DNA from: a virus
IMG/VR virus record: IMGVR_UViG_3300028653_000401
Span: 1-28,141 of that record
Length of the DNA stretch: 28,141 bases
Reading direction: 5' to 3' (one strand)
Position 1 is the stretch's first letter. Every line of letters begins with the position of its first letter. The position numbers and the translations under genes were made by a program. The notes beneath the pieces were generated by a model. It searched no databases. It was given only the letters and a program-made list of their open reading frames with translations, and was not told where the DNA came from. Below, piece by piece: positions 1 through 9,100 of this stretch.

Positions 1-1
1 T

Positions 2-3000
2 ATCGCCGACCTGAAGCCCGGTAAGACGGTCGGGGAGCCCACACCTTTGAACTCCAGAGGCTCTACCCAGCAGAACTATGATTATAGTCATATGTTAACC
101 CCGGAACACACAAAACAGGGCTACAAACTGATAGTGTCGCACATGGTACATCCTGGGCGGCAGGACGAGATTAAATCTCGGGTATATCACAGCACAGGGA
201 GTGGGTCATGGCAGCCAGAAACATCGTCACCGTTACGTAGTGTGGGACAGGTACACGCGAACATTGTAGAAGGCTCTATAGAACCCCATTCTTCTCTAGG
301 ACCAAGCTACCGTGGTCAGGGGTTGGGTAAAAAAATGTATGAGGCGTTATATACGCACGCTAAACACATAGCTGGAGTCGATCGCGTAACCGGGGGAGTC
401 CATTCAGAAGACGCTTCTAAGGTTCATCGAGCCTTGGCAGTTGCACACGGGCTGTGGTACTTCCCAGAAAAAAGGGAAGCATACGGTGAAGACCCGGACG
501 ACGAACATGTACAGCGTTATCCATATATGGACTACGACTACCAGATCAAAGGCGAGTTAGCGCCAGATCATGATGAGGAAGCCCTGCTGCTTTGTCCTCC
601 TGGCTGCCATGACCAGAAGATCGAGAAGGCTATCTCTGATATCTCTCCGGGTCCCCATGAAGAAGACCGACCGATCCCTGAAACAAACATCGTAAACCAA
701 GTCTATGACTACAACCACCTTTTGACCCCGTCCCAGCGCTCGATGGGGCTTACGCTGAAGGTGCATCAGAGAAAGGAGGGGCACAAACAATTCCCATCTA
801 TGGTCGAGGCAAGGCTGAGCAAATCCAACTACGGGGTGCAGCAGAATCTCGGTGGAGCCCATGGGCACATTAATCCGTCCACAAATGCCGAGTACGAATT
901 CCAAGATCAACTCCAAGGGGAGCCATACCTAGAGCCCCACTCCCAGTTAGAGAAGGAATATCGTGGCAAGGGGCTGGGCAAGGCGGCTTACAAGGCCCTC
1001 TATGCTCATGTCCATCATACTTTGGGGGTGAACCATGTCGTAGGAGGGGAACACTCAGCGGCGGCGGACAGGGTTCATCGATCGCTAGCCGGTGAAATGG
1101 GGCTAAACTACGTTTCAAAGAAAAGAAACCCCAAGAGCGGATTCGGTCTGCCTTTGGAGCAGTACCCGTATGATAGCTACCATTACCAACTCAAAGATGA
1201 ACTGGCCCCCGATCATGATGAAGAGGCTCTGTTGCTCTGTCCGCCCGGCTGTCACGACCAGAAGATCGAGAAAGCGATCTCTGACCTGAAGCCGGGCAAG
1301 TTTCAAGGGGAAACCACATTTCCTAACGGTGACGATGATTCAGGTGACCCGGTAACTCAGAAGAAGTTTGATTACGGCCATCTTTTGACGCCAGAACAAA
1401 AAGAGCAGGGCCTGTCGCTCCACGTTCATCATTCTTTCCAAAACAATGAAAACGGCAAAGAGCGGATAGTGGCGAGATTGACGAGACCAGGACGAGACCG
1501 CCCCAGATATGTGGGAGCCGTTACTGGATACGTGCGGCCGCCCAACAGTGTCAGAACCTTTAAGGGGTACGATCCTTTCGCCAAATTTACGAGGCTTGAA
1601 CCACACTCCGATCTAGACGAGCAATTTCGCGGACAGGGTTTAGGTAAAGCTATGTATGAGGCTCTTTACGCCCATGCAAAACATGTGGCGGGGATCGATC
1701 ACGTACAGGGCGGACCTCATTCTCCACAAGCAGAAGCGGTCCATATCGCTCTGTCGAAGAAACACGGCCTGGAACACGTTCCCTACGTCCTTCGTCCCGA
1801 GGACGGTTCTGACGATCCTGAAATCTCGGCCACACGTTACCCTTACGCCGGCTACCAGTACCAACTCAAAGGCGAGCTAGCCCCAGATCATGATGAGGAA
1901 ACTTTGTTGCTTTGCCCTCCTGGTTGTCACGACCAGAAGATCGAGAAAGCCATCGCCGACGTTCCTACCGGCAAACATATGAGCACCTACCAAGACGCCA
2001 ATGGCAACGACGTCCACCTACACGACTACTCCCATTTGCTCCCACAAGGTACGCCTTCGAACTTCAAGATGTTCGTCCGCCACAACCCTTCGAAAAACTA
2101 CCTCAGCACGTACATCAACGACGAATCGTCCAACAATCCGTTGGTCGGGAATGTGCAGGGGTATATCAAAAATAAGCACATCGAGCCCCATGCTGACCTC
2201 GATCTGGCCCACCACGGGAAAGGCTTCGGGAAGGCGATGTATCTAGCCACGTATTCCCACGCAAAGAACAAGCTGGGGGTCGAGGGGGTTGCCGGAGGGA
2301 TGCATTCTGCGCAGGCGAGTGCTGTACATCGAAGCTTGGCGGCAACACACGGCCTGGACTACAAAGTCGATCCTATCAATCCCGACGGTTCCGGAATCCA
2401 TGGCTCGAACATCTCACACATGCCTTATAAGTATGCCCTCAAGGCCGAGCTGGCTCCGAACGTTGACGAAGAAAAGCTTCTGCTTTGCCCGAAGGGCTGT
2501 CATGACCAAAAGGTCGAGAAGGCCATCAAGGACATTCCTGTGGGTAAGTATCAAAACGTGGACAGGACCCTCCATGGGACGGTGGTAGCCAGAAACTACA
2601 ACTACTCACACCTGCTGCCCGAGGAGATGCGCAAGACCCACAGCCTGGTTGTGCAGGAGCGCCGGCATGGAGTCGGAGGGAAGTACAATGTCCATCATAT
2701 CGTTGCCGAGCTGCACAACGATGCTCAACATATGACAGACGGAGATGTCCATTCGGACGTTCACTATCGCAACCGTAGCCTAGGCACAGGTGCGGAAAAA
2801 GAGAAATGGGAAGGGATGCTGACCCCCCATTCTTTTCTGAGCAGCAGTCTCCGGGGGCGAGGTCTGGGGAAGGCCATGTACGAGGCTCTTTACTCGCACG
2901 CCAAGAACAAGCTTGGGATCAAAGACGTTCAAGGAGGCAGCCATTCTGAAATGGCTCACAGGGTTCATCAGTCCTTGGCCGAGAAGCACGGGATGAGTTA

Positions 3001-3400
3001 CAACCCAGAGCCAGACGACTATGTTGATAACCGGGGCGTTAAATGGCATGGGCCCTACCAATACACCCTCAAGGGCGAATTCCCGGCCGAGAAGGAGGAC
3101 GACCTTTTGATTTGTGGCCCAGACTGCTCCCACCATGTAGCCAAAGAAGAAATCGAACCCAACGAGAAATTCCCGCCCGAGAAGGAGCTAAACAAGGAGT
3201 CCATGCCTCCGACCCACAAGGACCTGGAGCTGCCTGTGGGCTCGCTACACAATGGACACTTGAAGGTGCAACATGCGGACGGCACGGTGGGGTGGAAAGG
3301 TGTTACAGCCGGCCTCATTCAGGGACTTGAGCCCGGAGGCGCGGGTGGCGGAGGGGCCAACAGTCACGCTGTCTCAAGTAGGGAGCCGAATAGCCCGTAA
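2..3400 (+). CDS. Tandem GNAT-module giant protein (5' partial)
   Basis: The frame is open from the first full codon of the window, so the true start lies upstream. The first residues (IADLKPGK) match the end of the inter-module linker seen later (AISDLKPGK), so at least one more module precedes. Five modules of about 190-220 residues begin near nt 77, 704, 1367, 2021 and 2597. Each opens with a (Y/F/H)xY-x-H-(L/M)L motif and carries a GNAT acetyl-CoA-loop-like motif (YRGQGLGKKMYEALY, YRGKGLGKAAYKALY, FRGQGLGKAMYEALY, HHGKGFGKAMYLATY, LRGRGLGKAMYEALY). A GGxHSxxAxxVHxxLAxxxGL block follows, and each module closes with an ELAP..DEE.LLLCPPGCHDQKIEKAI-type linker. The C-terminus has HADGTVGWKGVTAG, a pattern I associate with phage virion or head-associated proteins, then a Gly-rich tail. 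GNAT enzymes transfer acyl groups from acyl-CoA to amines. Catalysis here is inferred only, and module 4 lacks the Arg of the loop. The gene is probably virion-associated. Confidence 0.8.
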   Translation: MADLKPGKTVGEPTPLNSRGSTQQNYDYSHMLTPEHTKQGYKLIVSHMVHPGRQDEIKSRVYHSTGSGSWQPETSSPLRSVGQVHANIVEGSIEPHSSLGPSYRGQGLGKKMYEALYTHAKHIAGVDRVTGGVHSEDASKVHRALAVAHGLWYFPEKREAYGEDPDDEHVQRYPYMDYDYQIKGELAPDHDEEALLLCPPGCHDQKIEKAISDISPGPHEEDRPIPETNIVNQVYDYNHLLTPSQRSMGLTLKVHQRKEGHKQFPSMVEARLSKSNYGVQQNLGGAHGHINPSTNAEYEFQDQLQGEPYLEPHSQLEKEYRGKGLGKAAYKALYAHVHHTLGVNHVVGGEHSAAADRVHRSLAGEMGLNYVSKKRNPKSGFGLPLEQYPYDSYHYQLKDELAPDHDEEALLLCPPGCHDQKIEKAISDLKPGKFQGETTFPNGDDDSGDPVTQKKFDYGHLLTPEQKEQGLSLHVHHSFQNNENGKERIVARLTRPGRDRPRYVGAVTGYVRPPNSVRTFKGYDPFAKFTRLEPHSDLDEQFRGQGLGKAMYEALYAHAKHVAGIDHVQGGPHSPQAEAVHIALSKKHGLEHVPYVLRPEDGSDDPEISATRYPYAGYQYQLKGELAPDHDEETLLLCPPGCHDQKIEKAIADVPTGKHMSTYQDANGNDVHLHDYSHLLPQGTPSNFKMFVRHNPSKNYLSTYINDESSNNPLVGNVQGYIKNKHIEPHADLDLAHHGKGFGKAMYLATYSHAKNKLGVEGVAGGMHSAQASAVHRSLAATHGLDYKVDPINPDGSGIHGSNISHMPYKYALKAELAPNVDEEKLLLCPKGCHDQKVEKAIKDIPVGKYQNVDRTLHGTVVARNYNYSHLLPEEMRKTHSLVVQERRHGVGGKYNVHHIVAELHNDAQHMTDGDVHSDVHYRNRSLGTGAEKEKWEGMLTPHSFLSSSLRGRGLGKAMYEALYSHAKNKLGIKDVQGGSHSEMAHRVHQSLAEKHGMSYNPEPDDYVDNRGVKWHGPYQYTLKGEFPAEKEDDLLICGPDCSHHVAKEEIEPNEKFPPEKELNKESMPPTHKDLELPVGSLHNGHLKVQHADGTVGWKGVTAGLIQGLEPGGAGGGGANSHAVSSREPNSP
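77..3229 (+). repeat. Five in-frame GNAT module repeats
   Basis: Module starts at about nt 77, 704, 1367, 2021 and 2597 give periods of roughly 627, 663, 654 and 576 nt. Linkers begin near nt 548, 1193, 1868, 2441 and 3071. The first three linkers are almost identical in protein and very similar in DNA (shared GATCATGATGA and GACCAGAAGATCGAGAA). The acetyltransferase-like bodies are far more diverged, and the last linker has drifted to CGPDCSHH. Confidence 0.8.
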
Positions 3401-4212
3401 TGTATAACATCAATATCGACCTCAGCTGCCTGGCTGGCTTCAAGGACTTAGCAGACATCATCAAGCAAGAAGCCGAGCAAGCCGCCAATGACCTCAGCAT
3501 ACAGGTACACGCCAAAGCTTTAGAACTAGCAAACGAACGTCTGCATTCTCGTAGGCAAATGTTTGTGGAAGCCCTGAGTCTTACCCACGAAGGCAACGGG
3601 GAGCACTACCTATCCCTTGCACAAGGTTCGGTATGGATCGACGACGGCATGGAGCCGCATTCTATGCTGGACGCATTGCTGAACAGCCCTTCGGCCAAGA
3701 CCTCGAAGGACGGGCATAAGTACCTGGTGGTACCATTCCAGCACGTGGGCCCCGGGAAGGGCCCTACGAACACTCCAGAGTCCTCCAAAGAGACCGTGGA
3801 TACCGTTCGGGCCGAGCTGAAGAAGCGGAAGATTCCGCTAGCCAAAATCGAGCGGGACGCACAAGGCCGTCCCAAGATGGGCAAGATTCACTCGTTCAAC
3901 ATCGAGGACAAACCTCTCAAGAGCGGAGAAGGTCCAGGGCAGGGTCACGGACCAGTGGGAGGTGTTAAGCAGGGCAAGACAGGCATACCGTTCCTTAGGG
4001 GCGTTTCTGTGTATCAGTCGGCTACACCTTCTGGGGGCACTAAAAAAAGTGTATTAACCTTTCGTGTGGCCACATCCAAGAACCCAGACGGGTTCTTCCA
4101 TCCGGGTCTTCAGCCCGTTCACATCTTCGATTCGGTATACGCTTGGGCATTAGAGGAGGTCGAGTCACACATCACGCCGGATCTCATCGAGCGAATAGCC
4201 TCGAAGATTTAA
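3400..4212 (+). CDS. Putative virion protein, coupled to the GNAT protein
   Basis: This is a 270-residue protein. Its ATG overlaps the upstream stop as TAATG, so translation is very likely coupled to the tandem GNAT gene. The N-terminal ~60 residues are helical and charged (IIKQEAEQAANDLS, HAKALELANERLHSRRQMFVEAL). The middle (GSVWIDDGMEPHSMLDALL, DGHKYLVVPFQHV) and the glycine-rich segment GEGPGQGHGPVGGVKQGKTG resemble patterns in small head-tail joining or gp10-like virion proteins of large phages. That is a resemblance from memory, not a demonstrated family match. No catalytic motif or signal peptide is visible. It ends 3 nt before the stop of the opposing deaminase gene with no hairpin terminator between. 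I do not recognise a precise function. Head-tail connector or neck protein is the best guess. Confidence 0.75.
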   Translation: MYNINIDLSCLAGFKDLADIIKQEAEQAANDLSIQVHAKALELANERLHSRRQMFVEALSLTHEGNGEHYLSLAQGSVWIDDGMEPHSMLDALLNSPSAKTSKDGHKYLVVPFQHVGPGKGPTNTPESSKETVDTVRAELKKRKIPLAKIERDAQGRPKMGKIHSFNIEDKPLKSGEGPGQGHGPVGGVKQGKTGIPFLRGVSVYQSATPSGGTKKSVLTFRVATSKNPDGFFHPGLQPVHIFDSVYAWALEEVESHITPDLIERIASKI

Positions 4213-4215
4213 ACG

Positions 4216-4677
4216 TCACTCTTCGATCTCGAACTCCAGCGAGACGCCAGCCTCCTTGAGCATCTCAACTGAGGCAAGCATCGATGCTCGCCAGTCTTCA
4301 CGCCAAGTAAGGGCGCCCCCGCTGAAGGAGCACACCACGCGGGAGATTCCCGCTTGAATGCATGCCCTTGAGCAGTCACAGCACGGAGGGCCCGGCATAG
4401 TTGCCGCCATATAGAGCGCAGCTCCTTCTGTCGCAATGCCACGTCTAGCTGCCTGGTAGATCGCGTTCCTCTCAGCGTGCTCAAAGTAGTGATACTTCGC
4501 AGGCCTGGTATGTCGAGCGTCCGACTCCTTTACACCTCGCGGAAAACCGTTATGGGCTTCCAATATATGTCCATTTTCTGTAACTATGACAGAGCCAACG
4601 CGCGTGGAGCGGTCAACGGAACGCCCACTTGTCTCCATCGCAATCCGCAGGAATATCAAGTCTTCGGGAGATATCAT
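4216..4677 (-). CDS. Deoxycytidylate (dCMP) deaminase
   Basis: This 153-residue protein has the cytidine/dCMP deaminase zinc site: HAE at residues 67-69 and PCCDC (PCxxC) at 98-102. The stretch AHNGFPRGV near residue 41 and the YFEHAERNAIYQAARRG block are typical of dCMP deaminases. The enzyme converts dCMP to dUMP in the cytoplasm and feeds thymidylate synthesis. The ATG at 4677 overlaps the upstream stop as ATGA, so it is translated as the second gene of a two-gene leftward operon. A longer open frame continues upstream of this ATG, but it runs through the preceding gene in another frame and is composition-poor, so I reject it. The family is secure. dCMP rather than free cytidine as substrate is inferred from the NGFPRGV signature. 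Confidence 0.9.
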   Translation of the reverse strand: MISPEDLIFLRIAMETSGRSVDRSTRVGSVIVTENGHILEAHNGFPRGVKESDARHTRPAKYHYFEHAERNAIYQAARRGIATEGAALYMAATMPGPPCCDCSRACIQAGISRVVCSFSGGALTWREDWRASMLASVEMLKEAGVSLEFEIEE

Positions 4678-5084
4678 ACCTTCTTCTTGACCCAAGGCAG
4701 CCGCAGGTAAGTCGCCCCTCGCTTCTTGGAAGCCTTGACGAAGCCCGCCTGAAGGATGCCGACCTCCTCCATCACGTCGAGGAGCTTGACGTATTGGTCC
4801 CAGGTCATATCTACGTCGAAATAGAGGTGGTTGCACCCCTTCGTGCTGGAGGGGAACACGTGCATCGGGATATCAATGTCGAGTGCCGGCTTGTGCTTGT
4901 TCGAATCCTCGAACGACACCGAAGAAACCAGGTTCGCGGAACCCAGCTCCTGCACTGTGTCTGGGATCATTGCGAACGTGTACTTGGTGTCGCTGGTGTC
5001 GAGGTAATCGCTGTGGGCGATCTGTCGGCCTAGGAAATTTGGGGCCATGCTGTCTGGGATAAGTACGAATTTGTTGTTTGGCAT
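4674..5084 (-). CDS. Small phage protein of unknown function
   Basis: This 136-residue protein is the first gene of the leftward pair with the dCMP deaminase. The ATG at 5084 is chosen because it follows a -10-like TAAAGT by only 7 nt and because further upstream the frame is antisense to the next rightward gene. The C-terminal half contains LDIDIPMHVFPSSTKGCNHLYFDVDMTW and ends in ATYLRLPWVKKK. Similar small proteins with a D-x-D...VPSS..G..HLY pattern occur in actinobacterial phage genomes. The layout faintly recalls primase-polymerase active-site strands, but the protein is too short to be a whole primase. There is no signal peptide or membrane segment. The function is unknown. A role linked to nucleotides or replication is suggested only by its coupling to a deaminase. 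Confidence 0.75.
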   Translation of the reverse strand: MPNNKFVLIPDSMAPNFLGRQIAHSDYLDTSDTKYTFAMIPDTVQELGSANLVSSVSFEDSNKHKPALDIDIPMHVFPSSTKGCNHLYFDVDMTWDQYVKLLDVMEEVGILQAGFVKASKKRGATYLRLPWVKKKV

Positions 5085-5091
5085 GGACTTG

Positions 5092-5120
5092 ACTTTAGCA
5101 TGACTCGCGTTCGCTGGCAA
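5092..5120 (-). promoter_or_regulatory. Promoter for the small protein/dCMP deaminase pair
   Basis: Reading leftward, TTGCCA at 5120-5115 is followed by a 17-nt spacer and TAAAGT at 5097-5092. The ATG at 5084 begins 7 nt after the -10 box, and no Shine-Dalgarno sequence intervenes. A leaderless or near-leaderless transcript is inferred. Confidence 0.5.
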
Positions 5121-5129
5121 TCTTGAAAG

Positions 5130-6164
5130 GTGCTTGACCCCCAAGACCTCAACCAGTCTCTTTCGGTTATCAAACCGAATTTTGATACCACCGAAGCTGT
5201 TGGTATCCACCAGAGCGATATCATAATCCGCACTGCCCTGGTCGAGGCAATCGCGGACCTCCGAGCTAATCCGTACTTGCTGGACTATTGCTTCGCCTCG
5301 CTTCGTCGCGACGACCTGACCTCCCAAACCTACGGCCAAAAAGAGATCGACCAAGCCAAGCGCTGGTTCCTTCGGACAGACATCCCTGTCGTGATGGACT
5401 ATCGGTTTGATAGTCCCGACTACGCCATGATTTCGATTTCGCTGGTCGAAAGTGTTGAGACCGACGTAACCCTAGGGGACGTCCACTACGTTCCTAGCGA
5501 GACCTCAGAAGCCACCTGGCCGGCCCTGGCTGGCCCTTTCACTCCTACGGCCTGGGACCCCACTACGGGCCAGCTGACGCTCCCAGAGGACGTATCAAAC
5601 GCCCTGCTCGTGACAAATCGTATGCAGATAATTTCGAAGACCGGCGTTTCGTACCCTATCGTAGGCGTAATCGGGAGAGAAATCATCCAGGTTGACATAG
5701 GTACCAATGACGACTTCCGAGGCGCGACGATTCGAGGCAACAATCCCAGGCTGGTCCAACAAGTTGAGTCACTCAATTTTCGGGAGACCTACAGGGTTGG
5801 TGCCCATTCCCACGGAGACCCTTTCTACCTGACCTGGCTCCACTCGATTGTTGTGTTCTGTCTTCTGAGATACAAGCAGACCCTTTTGGAGTCCCGAGGG
5901 TTCGAGCGAAGCACCATTTCTAGCAGCCAGTTTGCCAAGGACCTCCGCTTTGGTAACGGAGAGAACGCCTGGACCCGATTCGTCAACGTGACGGGGTTCG
6001 TTCGCCAGAGCTGGCCGAAGTTTATCAATGACCGGATTGAGTCGATCCAGATTGAGCCGGTTTTCTCTGCTTTTGATGACGAATCCGACGGCATTTTTGC
6101 CGACGAGGACTTCCAGCTGAATGGGTTTGCTACCCAGCCCGTTCCGCCTTCCAACAAGGTTTAA
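5130..6164 (+). CDS. Putative virion structural protein
   Basis: This 344-residue protein has no recognisable catalytic motif. It is rich in beta-strand-like segments (PSETSEATWPALAGPFTPTAWDP, GQLTLPEDVSNALLVTNRMQIIS, YPIVGVIGREIIQVDIG) followed by a more helical section (FYLTWLHSIVVFCLLRYKQTLLESRGF). It begins the long rightward structural run and sits directly before the tail fibre, so a tail- or baseplate-associated role is likely. An in-frame TGA lies at 5124, so GTG at 5130 is the first possible start. The AAGG before it nearly touches the GTG, which makes this a weak initiation site. It is divergent from the small leftward gene at 5084 with only 45 nt between. The function is inferred from context only. 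Confidence 0.75.
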   Translation: MLDPQDLNQSLSVIKPNFDTTEAVGIHQSDIIIRTALVEAIADLRANPYLLDYCFASLRRDDLTSQTYGQKEIDQAKRWFLRTDIPVVMDYRFDSPDYAMISISLVESVETDVTLGDVHYVPSETSEATWPALAGPFTPTAWDPTTGQLTLPEDVSNALLVTNRMQIISKTGVSYPIVGVIGREIIQVDIGTNDDFRGATIRGNNPRLVQQVESLNFRETYRVGAHSHGDPFYLTWLHSIVVFCLLRYKQTLLESRGFERSTISSSQFAKDLRFGNGENAWTRFVNVTGFVRQSWPKFINDRIESIQIEPVFSAFDDESDGIFADEDFQLNGFATQPVPPSNKV

Positions 6165-6188
6165 GTCAATGAGGCTAATCTTGATAGC

Positions 6189-9100
6189 GTGGCAGCGAAT
6201 GATGAAAATAGGCCCCGGCAGTATTCCATACCTACCGTAATTTATGGTAAGGATGGTCGCGGCTTTACCTGGAAGGGCGCCTACGCCAGCAATGTAACCT
6301 ATCTGCCGTACGATGCGGTGGTTTACAATGCCGCGACTTACGTCTGCCTCCAGCAGTCTACCGGCAATGCCCCCTCTAACAGTTCCTTTTGGAGCGTAGC
6401 TCTATCAAACGGGGTTACGGCCGCTACTGGAGATGTGGCCTTTTCCGGTACCGGTTCGGTTGTTGCCACACTTGCCACGGTAAATTCCAACGTAGGCACC
6501 TGGAGTGACGCATCCCATACTCCCCAGCTTGTGGTCAACGCTAAGGGGCTAGTAACTGGCGTTTCTAATATTTCGATCGCCATCGACGCTTCGGCTTTGA
6601 TATCAGGCACCCTCCCGGCCGGCCGGTTCCCCGCCCTGACAGGTGACCTGACCACTTCGGCGGGTGCCCTCGCTACCACCCTTGTGAATATACCGACCGG
6701 GGTGACGGCAGCGGGAACCATTCTCCACACTAATATCGCGGCTCCATCAACGCCTGCGGCCGGCAAGGTAGTGGTCTACACTGACTCGACCTCCAAGAAC
6801 TTCGCAGCTAAAAACGATGCGGGCATCGTCAACCACGGAATCCAGACAAAGACAGCAGTAGCTCACCAGTTTCTAACCTCGATTGCCGACGACGGTTCTT
6901 CTGTTCTGGCACAGCCGACCTTTGCGGACATCTCTGGGAGTCTATGGACGAAGACTCCTGGAGCGGTTGCGTTCATCGATGCTACCGGCCACCTGGTGGA
7001 CGCCGATGATACCAATTTATTTTGGGACAACCTGAATAAGCGCCTCCTTGTAGGGATCGGAGGGGCCTATACTCCTGCCGCAGGACCTCCTGTTACGGTA
7101 TCTAGCGCAGGCAATCTCGGCGGCTTCACAAACGTAGCCGTAGGCCTAGATAAGGCGGCGACACAGACCATTCTGAAGGCCAATGGTGCCTTCAATGTCG
7201 GTACCTCAGGCTCTAACAATATGAACCTGATCGCAAATGGTGCTTTCGCCATGACGATCAGTGGCTCTACCCAAGAGTTGACGTTTTTTACGGGTCTTAC
7301 ATCTTGGGGTCTTCAAGCTTCTCCTGCCACCCCTTCTGTAGGGTCTGCTCGTTGCTACATCGACTCCACCAGTTTGGCGCTTGCTTCAAAAAACTCTTCA
7401 GGGGCAGTAGCCAGTACAGCCTTTACTATCGCGCCCGTGGCCTCGAACTGGCTTCGTTCGTTCGATAGTTCTACCGGGCAGTTCACCGCCAGCAGGCCGG
7501 CATTCGCGGACATCTCAGGCACTTTGGCGGGAACCCAGTTTGGGCCTCTGACCGGAGACGTAACCACTTCGAGCTATGTCTCTACCCTGGCCACGGTCAA
7601 CTCCAACGTAGGCTCGTTTGGCGATGCCTCACACGCAGTAAGCTTCACCCTTAATGGGAAGGGTCTGGTGACAGCTGCTTCGTCCGCCCCGATTTCTATT
7701 GCTGCCGGAGCCGTGTCGGGCCTCGCCGCTATCGCCACCTCGGGGTCCGCCGCTGACCTAACGACAGGGATTTTGCCCGCAGCACGATTCGGCACTCTTA
7801 CTGGGGACATAGGAAACGGTGGAGGGTTTTCGTACGCCACCACCCTCAACAACATCCCCAATGATGTGCCCATGGCTGGCGATCTCCTGGCCACCACCAT
7901 AGTTGCGCCGGTTACCCCAAGTGCCGGCAAGGCCCGCCTTTATGTGGATTCCACTTCCAAGAACTTCGCTGTTAAAAGCGATGCAGGCGTCGTCAACCAT
8001 GGAATCCAGACCAAAGCCGCCGTAAGCCACCAGTTCTTGACTTCGGTTGCGGACGACGGTTCTTCTGTGTTGGCTCAGCCTGGATTTTCTGACATTTCTG
8101 GCACTCTTGCTGGCACCCAGTTTGGTCCTCTGACCGGAGACATAACGACTTCAAGCTATGCCTCTACCCTTGCTACGGTCAACTCCAACGTAGGCAGTTT
8201 CGGTGGAGCAGCTAGTGTAGGAACCTTCACCGTCAACGGGAAGGGTTTGATAACGGCTGCCGGTTCTACGGCTATTGCAATTGCTGCCGGAGCCGTGTCG
8301 GGCCTTGCTACCGTTGCAACCTCGGGCTCCGCCACAGACCTAACCTCTGGAACGTTGCCAGTAGGGCGCTTGCCCGCTTTTACGGGAGGTGATGTAACAA
8401 CTTCCGCAGGCTCTGGTGTAACGACTCTGTTGAATATATCAAACGGCGTTACCATGACCGGTGATATCCTTGTGACTTCCGTGGTGGCTCCGTCTTCTCC
8501 GGCGGCTGGCAAGCTGTTTATCTATGGAGACAGCACCTCTAAAAACTTCTGTTCAAAGGACGACGCTGGGAACGTTAACCACGGGGTCCGCAGCATTACC
8601 CCACCGGCAAACAACTTTATTTTCGCCATCTCCGACAACGGTGTGGTCTCGGCGGCTCAGCCATCGTTCTCGGGCATCTCAGGCGTCATCACGGCGGGCC
8701 AACTCCCGGCCTTCACGGGAGATGTCACGAAGCCACTCGGATCGACGGTGCAGACCCTCGCCAACATCCCGAACGACGTACCGGCGGCCGGGGACATTCA
8801 GTTCACTGAAATTGCGGCGCCTGCCGCGCCTAGCGCCGGTTCGCTGCGCGTTTGGGCGGACAGCACAACGCACGCATTGCGCGGGCGCAGCTCAGCGAAT
8901 TTGTGCACAATGGCTTTCCAATACGTCTCGCCTGCTAATCAATTCCTGACTGCGTTTGATGGAACCTTCGGAACGTTCAACTCTGCTCAGCCTACGTTCG
9001 GCAACATCTCAGGAACTCTCGGATTTAGCCAAGGAGGCACGGGGCAGACCTCGGCAGGCGCTGCGTTCGATGCACTCGGCAGTTCGTCCGCATCCATCGC

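Noticed and set aside
47-3400. TTG at 47 as the start of the GNAT protein
   Set aside because: The same frame is open to the window edge and its upstream residues match the inter-module linker, so the gene is truncated by the window, not started here.
4674-5354. Longer leftward frame extending the 136-residue protein to 5354
   Set aside because: The extension is antisense to the rightward structural gene from 5130, and a promoter-like pair precedes the ATG at 5084.
6640-9005. CRISPR-like array in the repetitive region
   Set aside because: The repeats are long, in-frame, diverged protein modules of a fibre, without short identical repeats and unique spacers. No cas genes are present.
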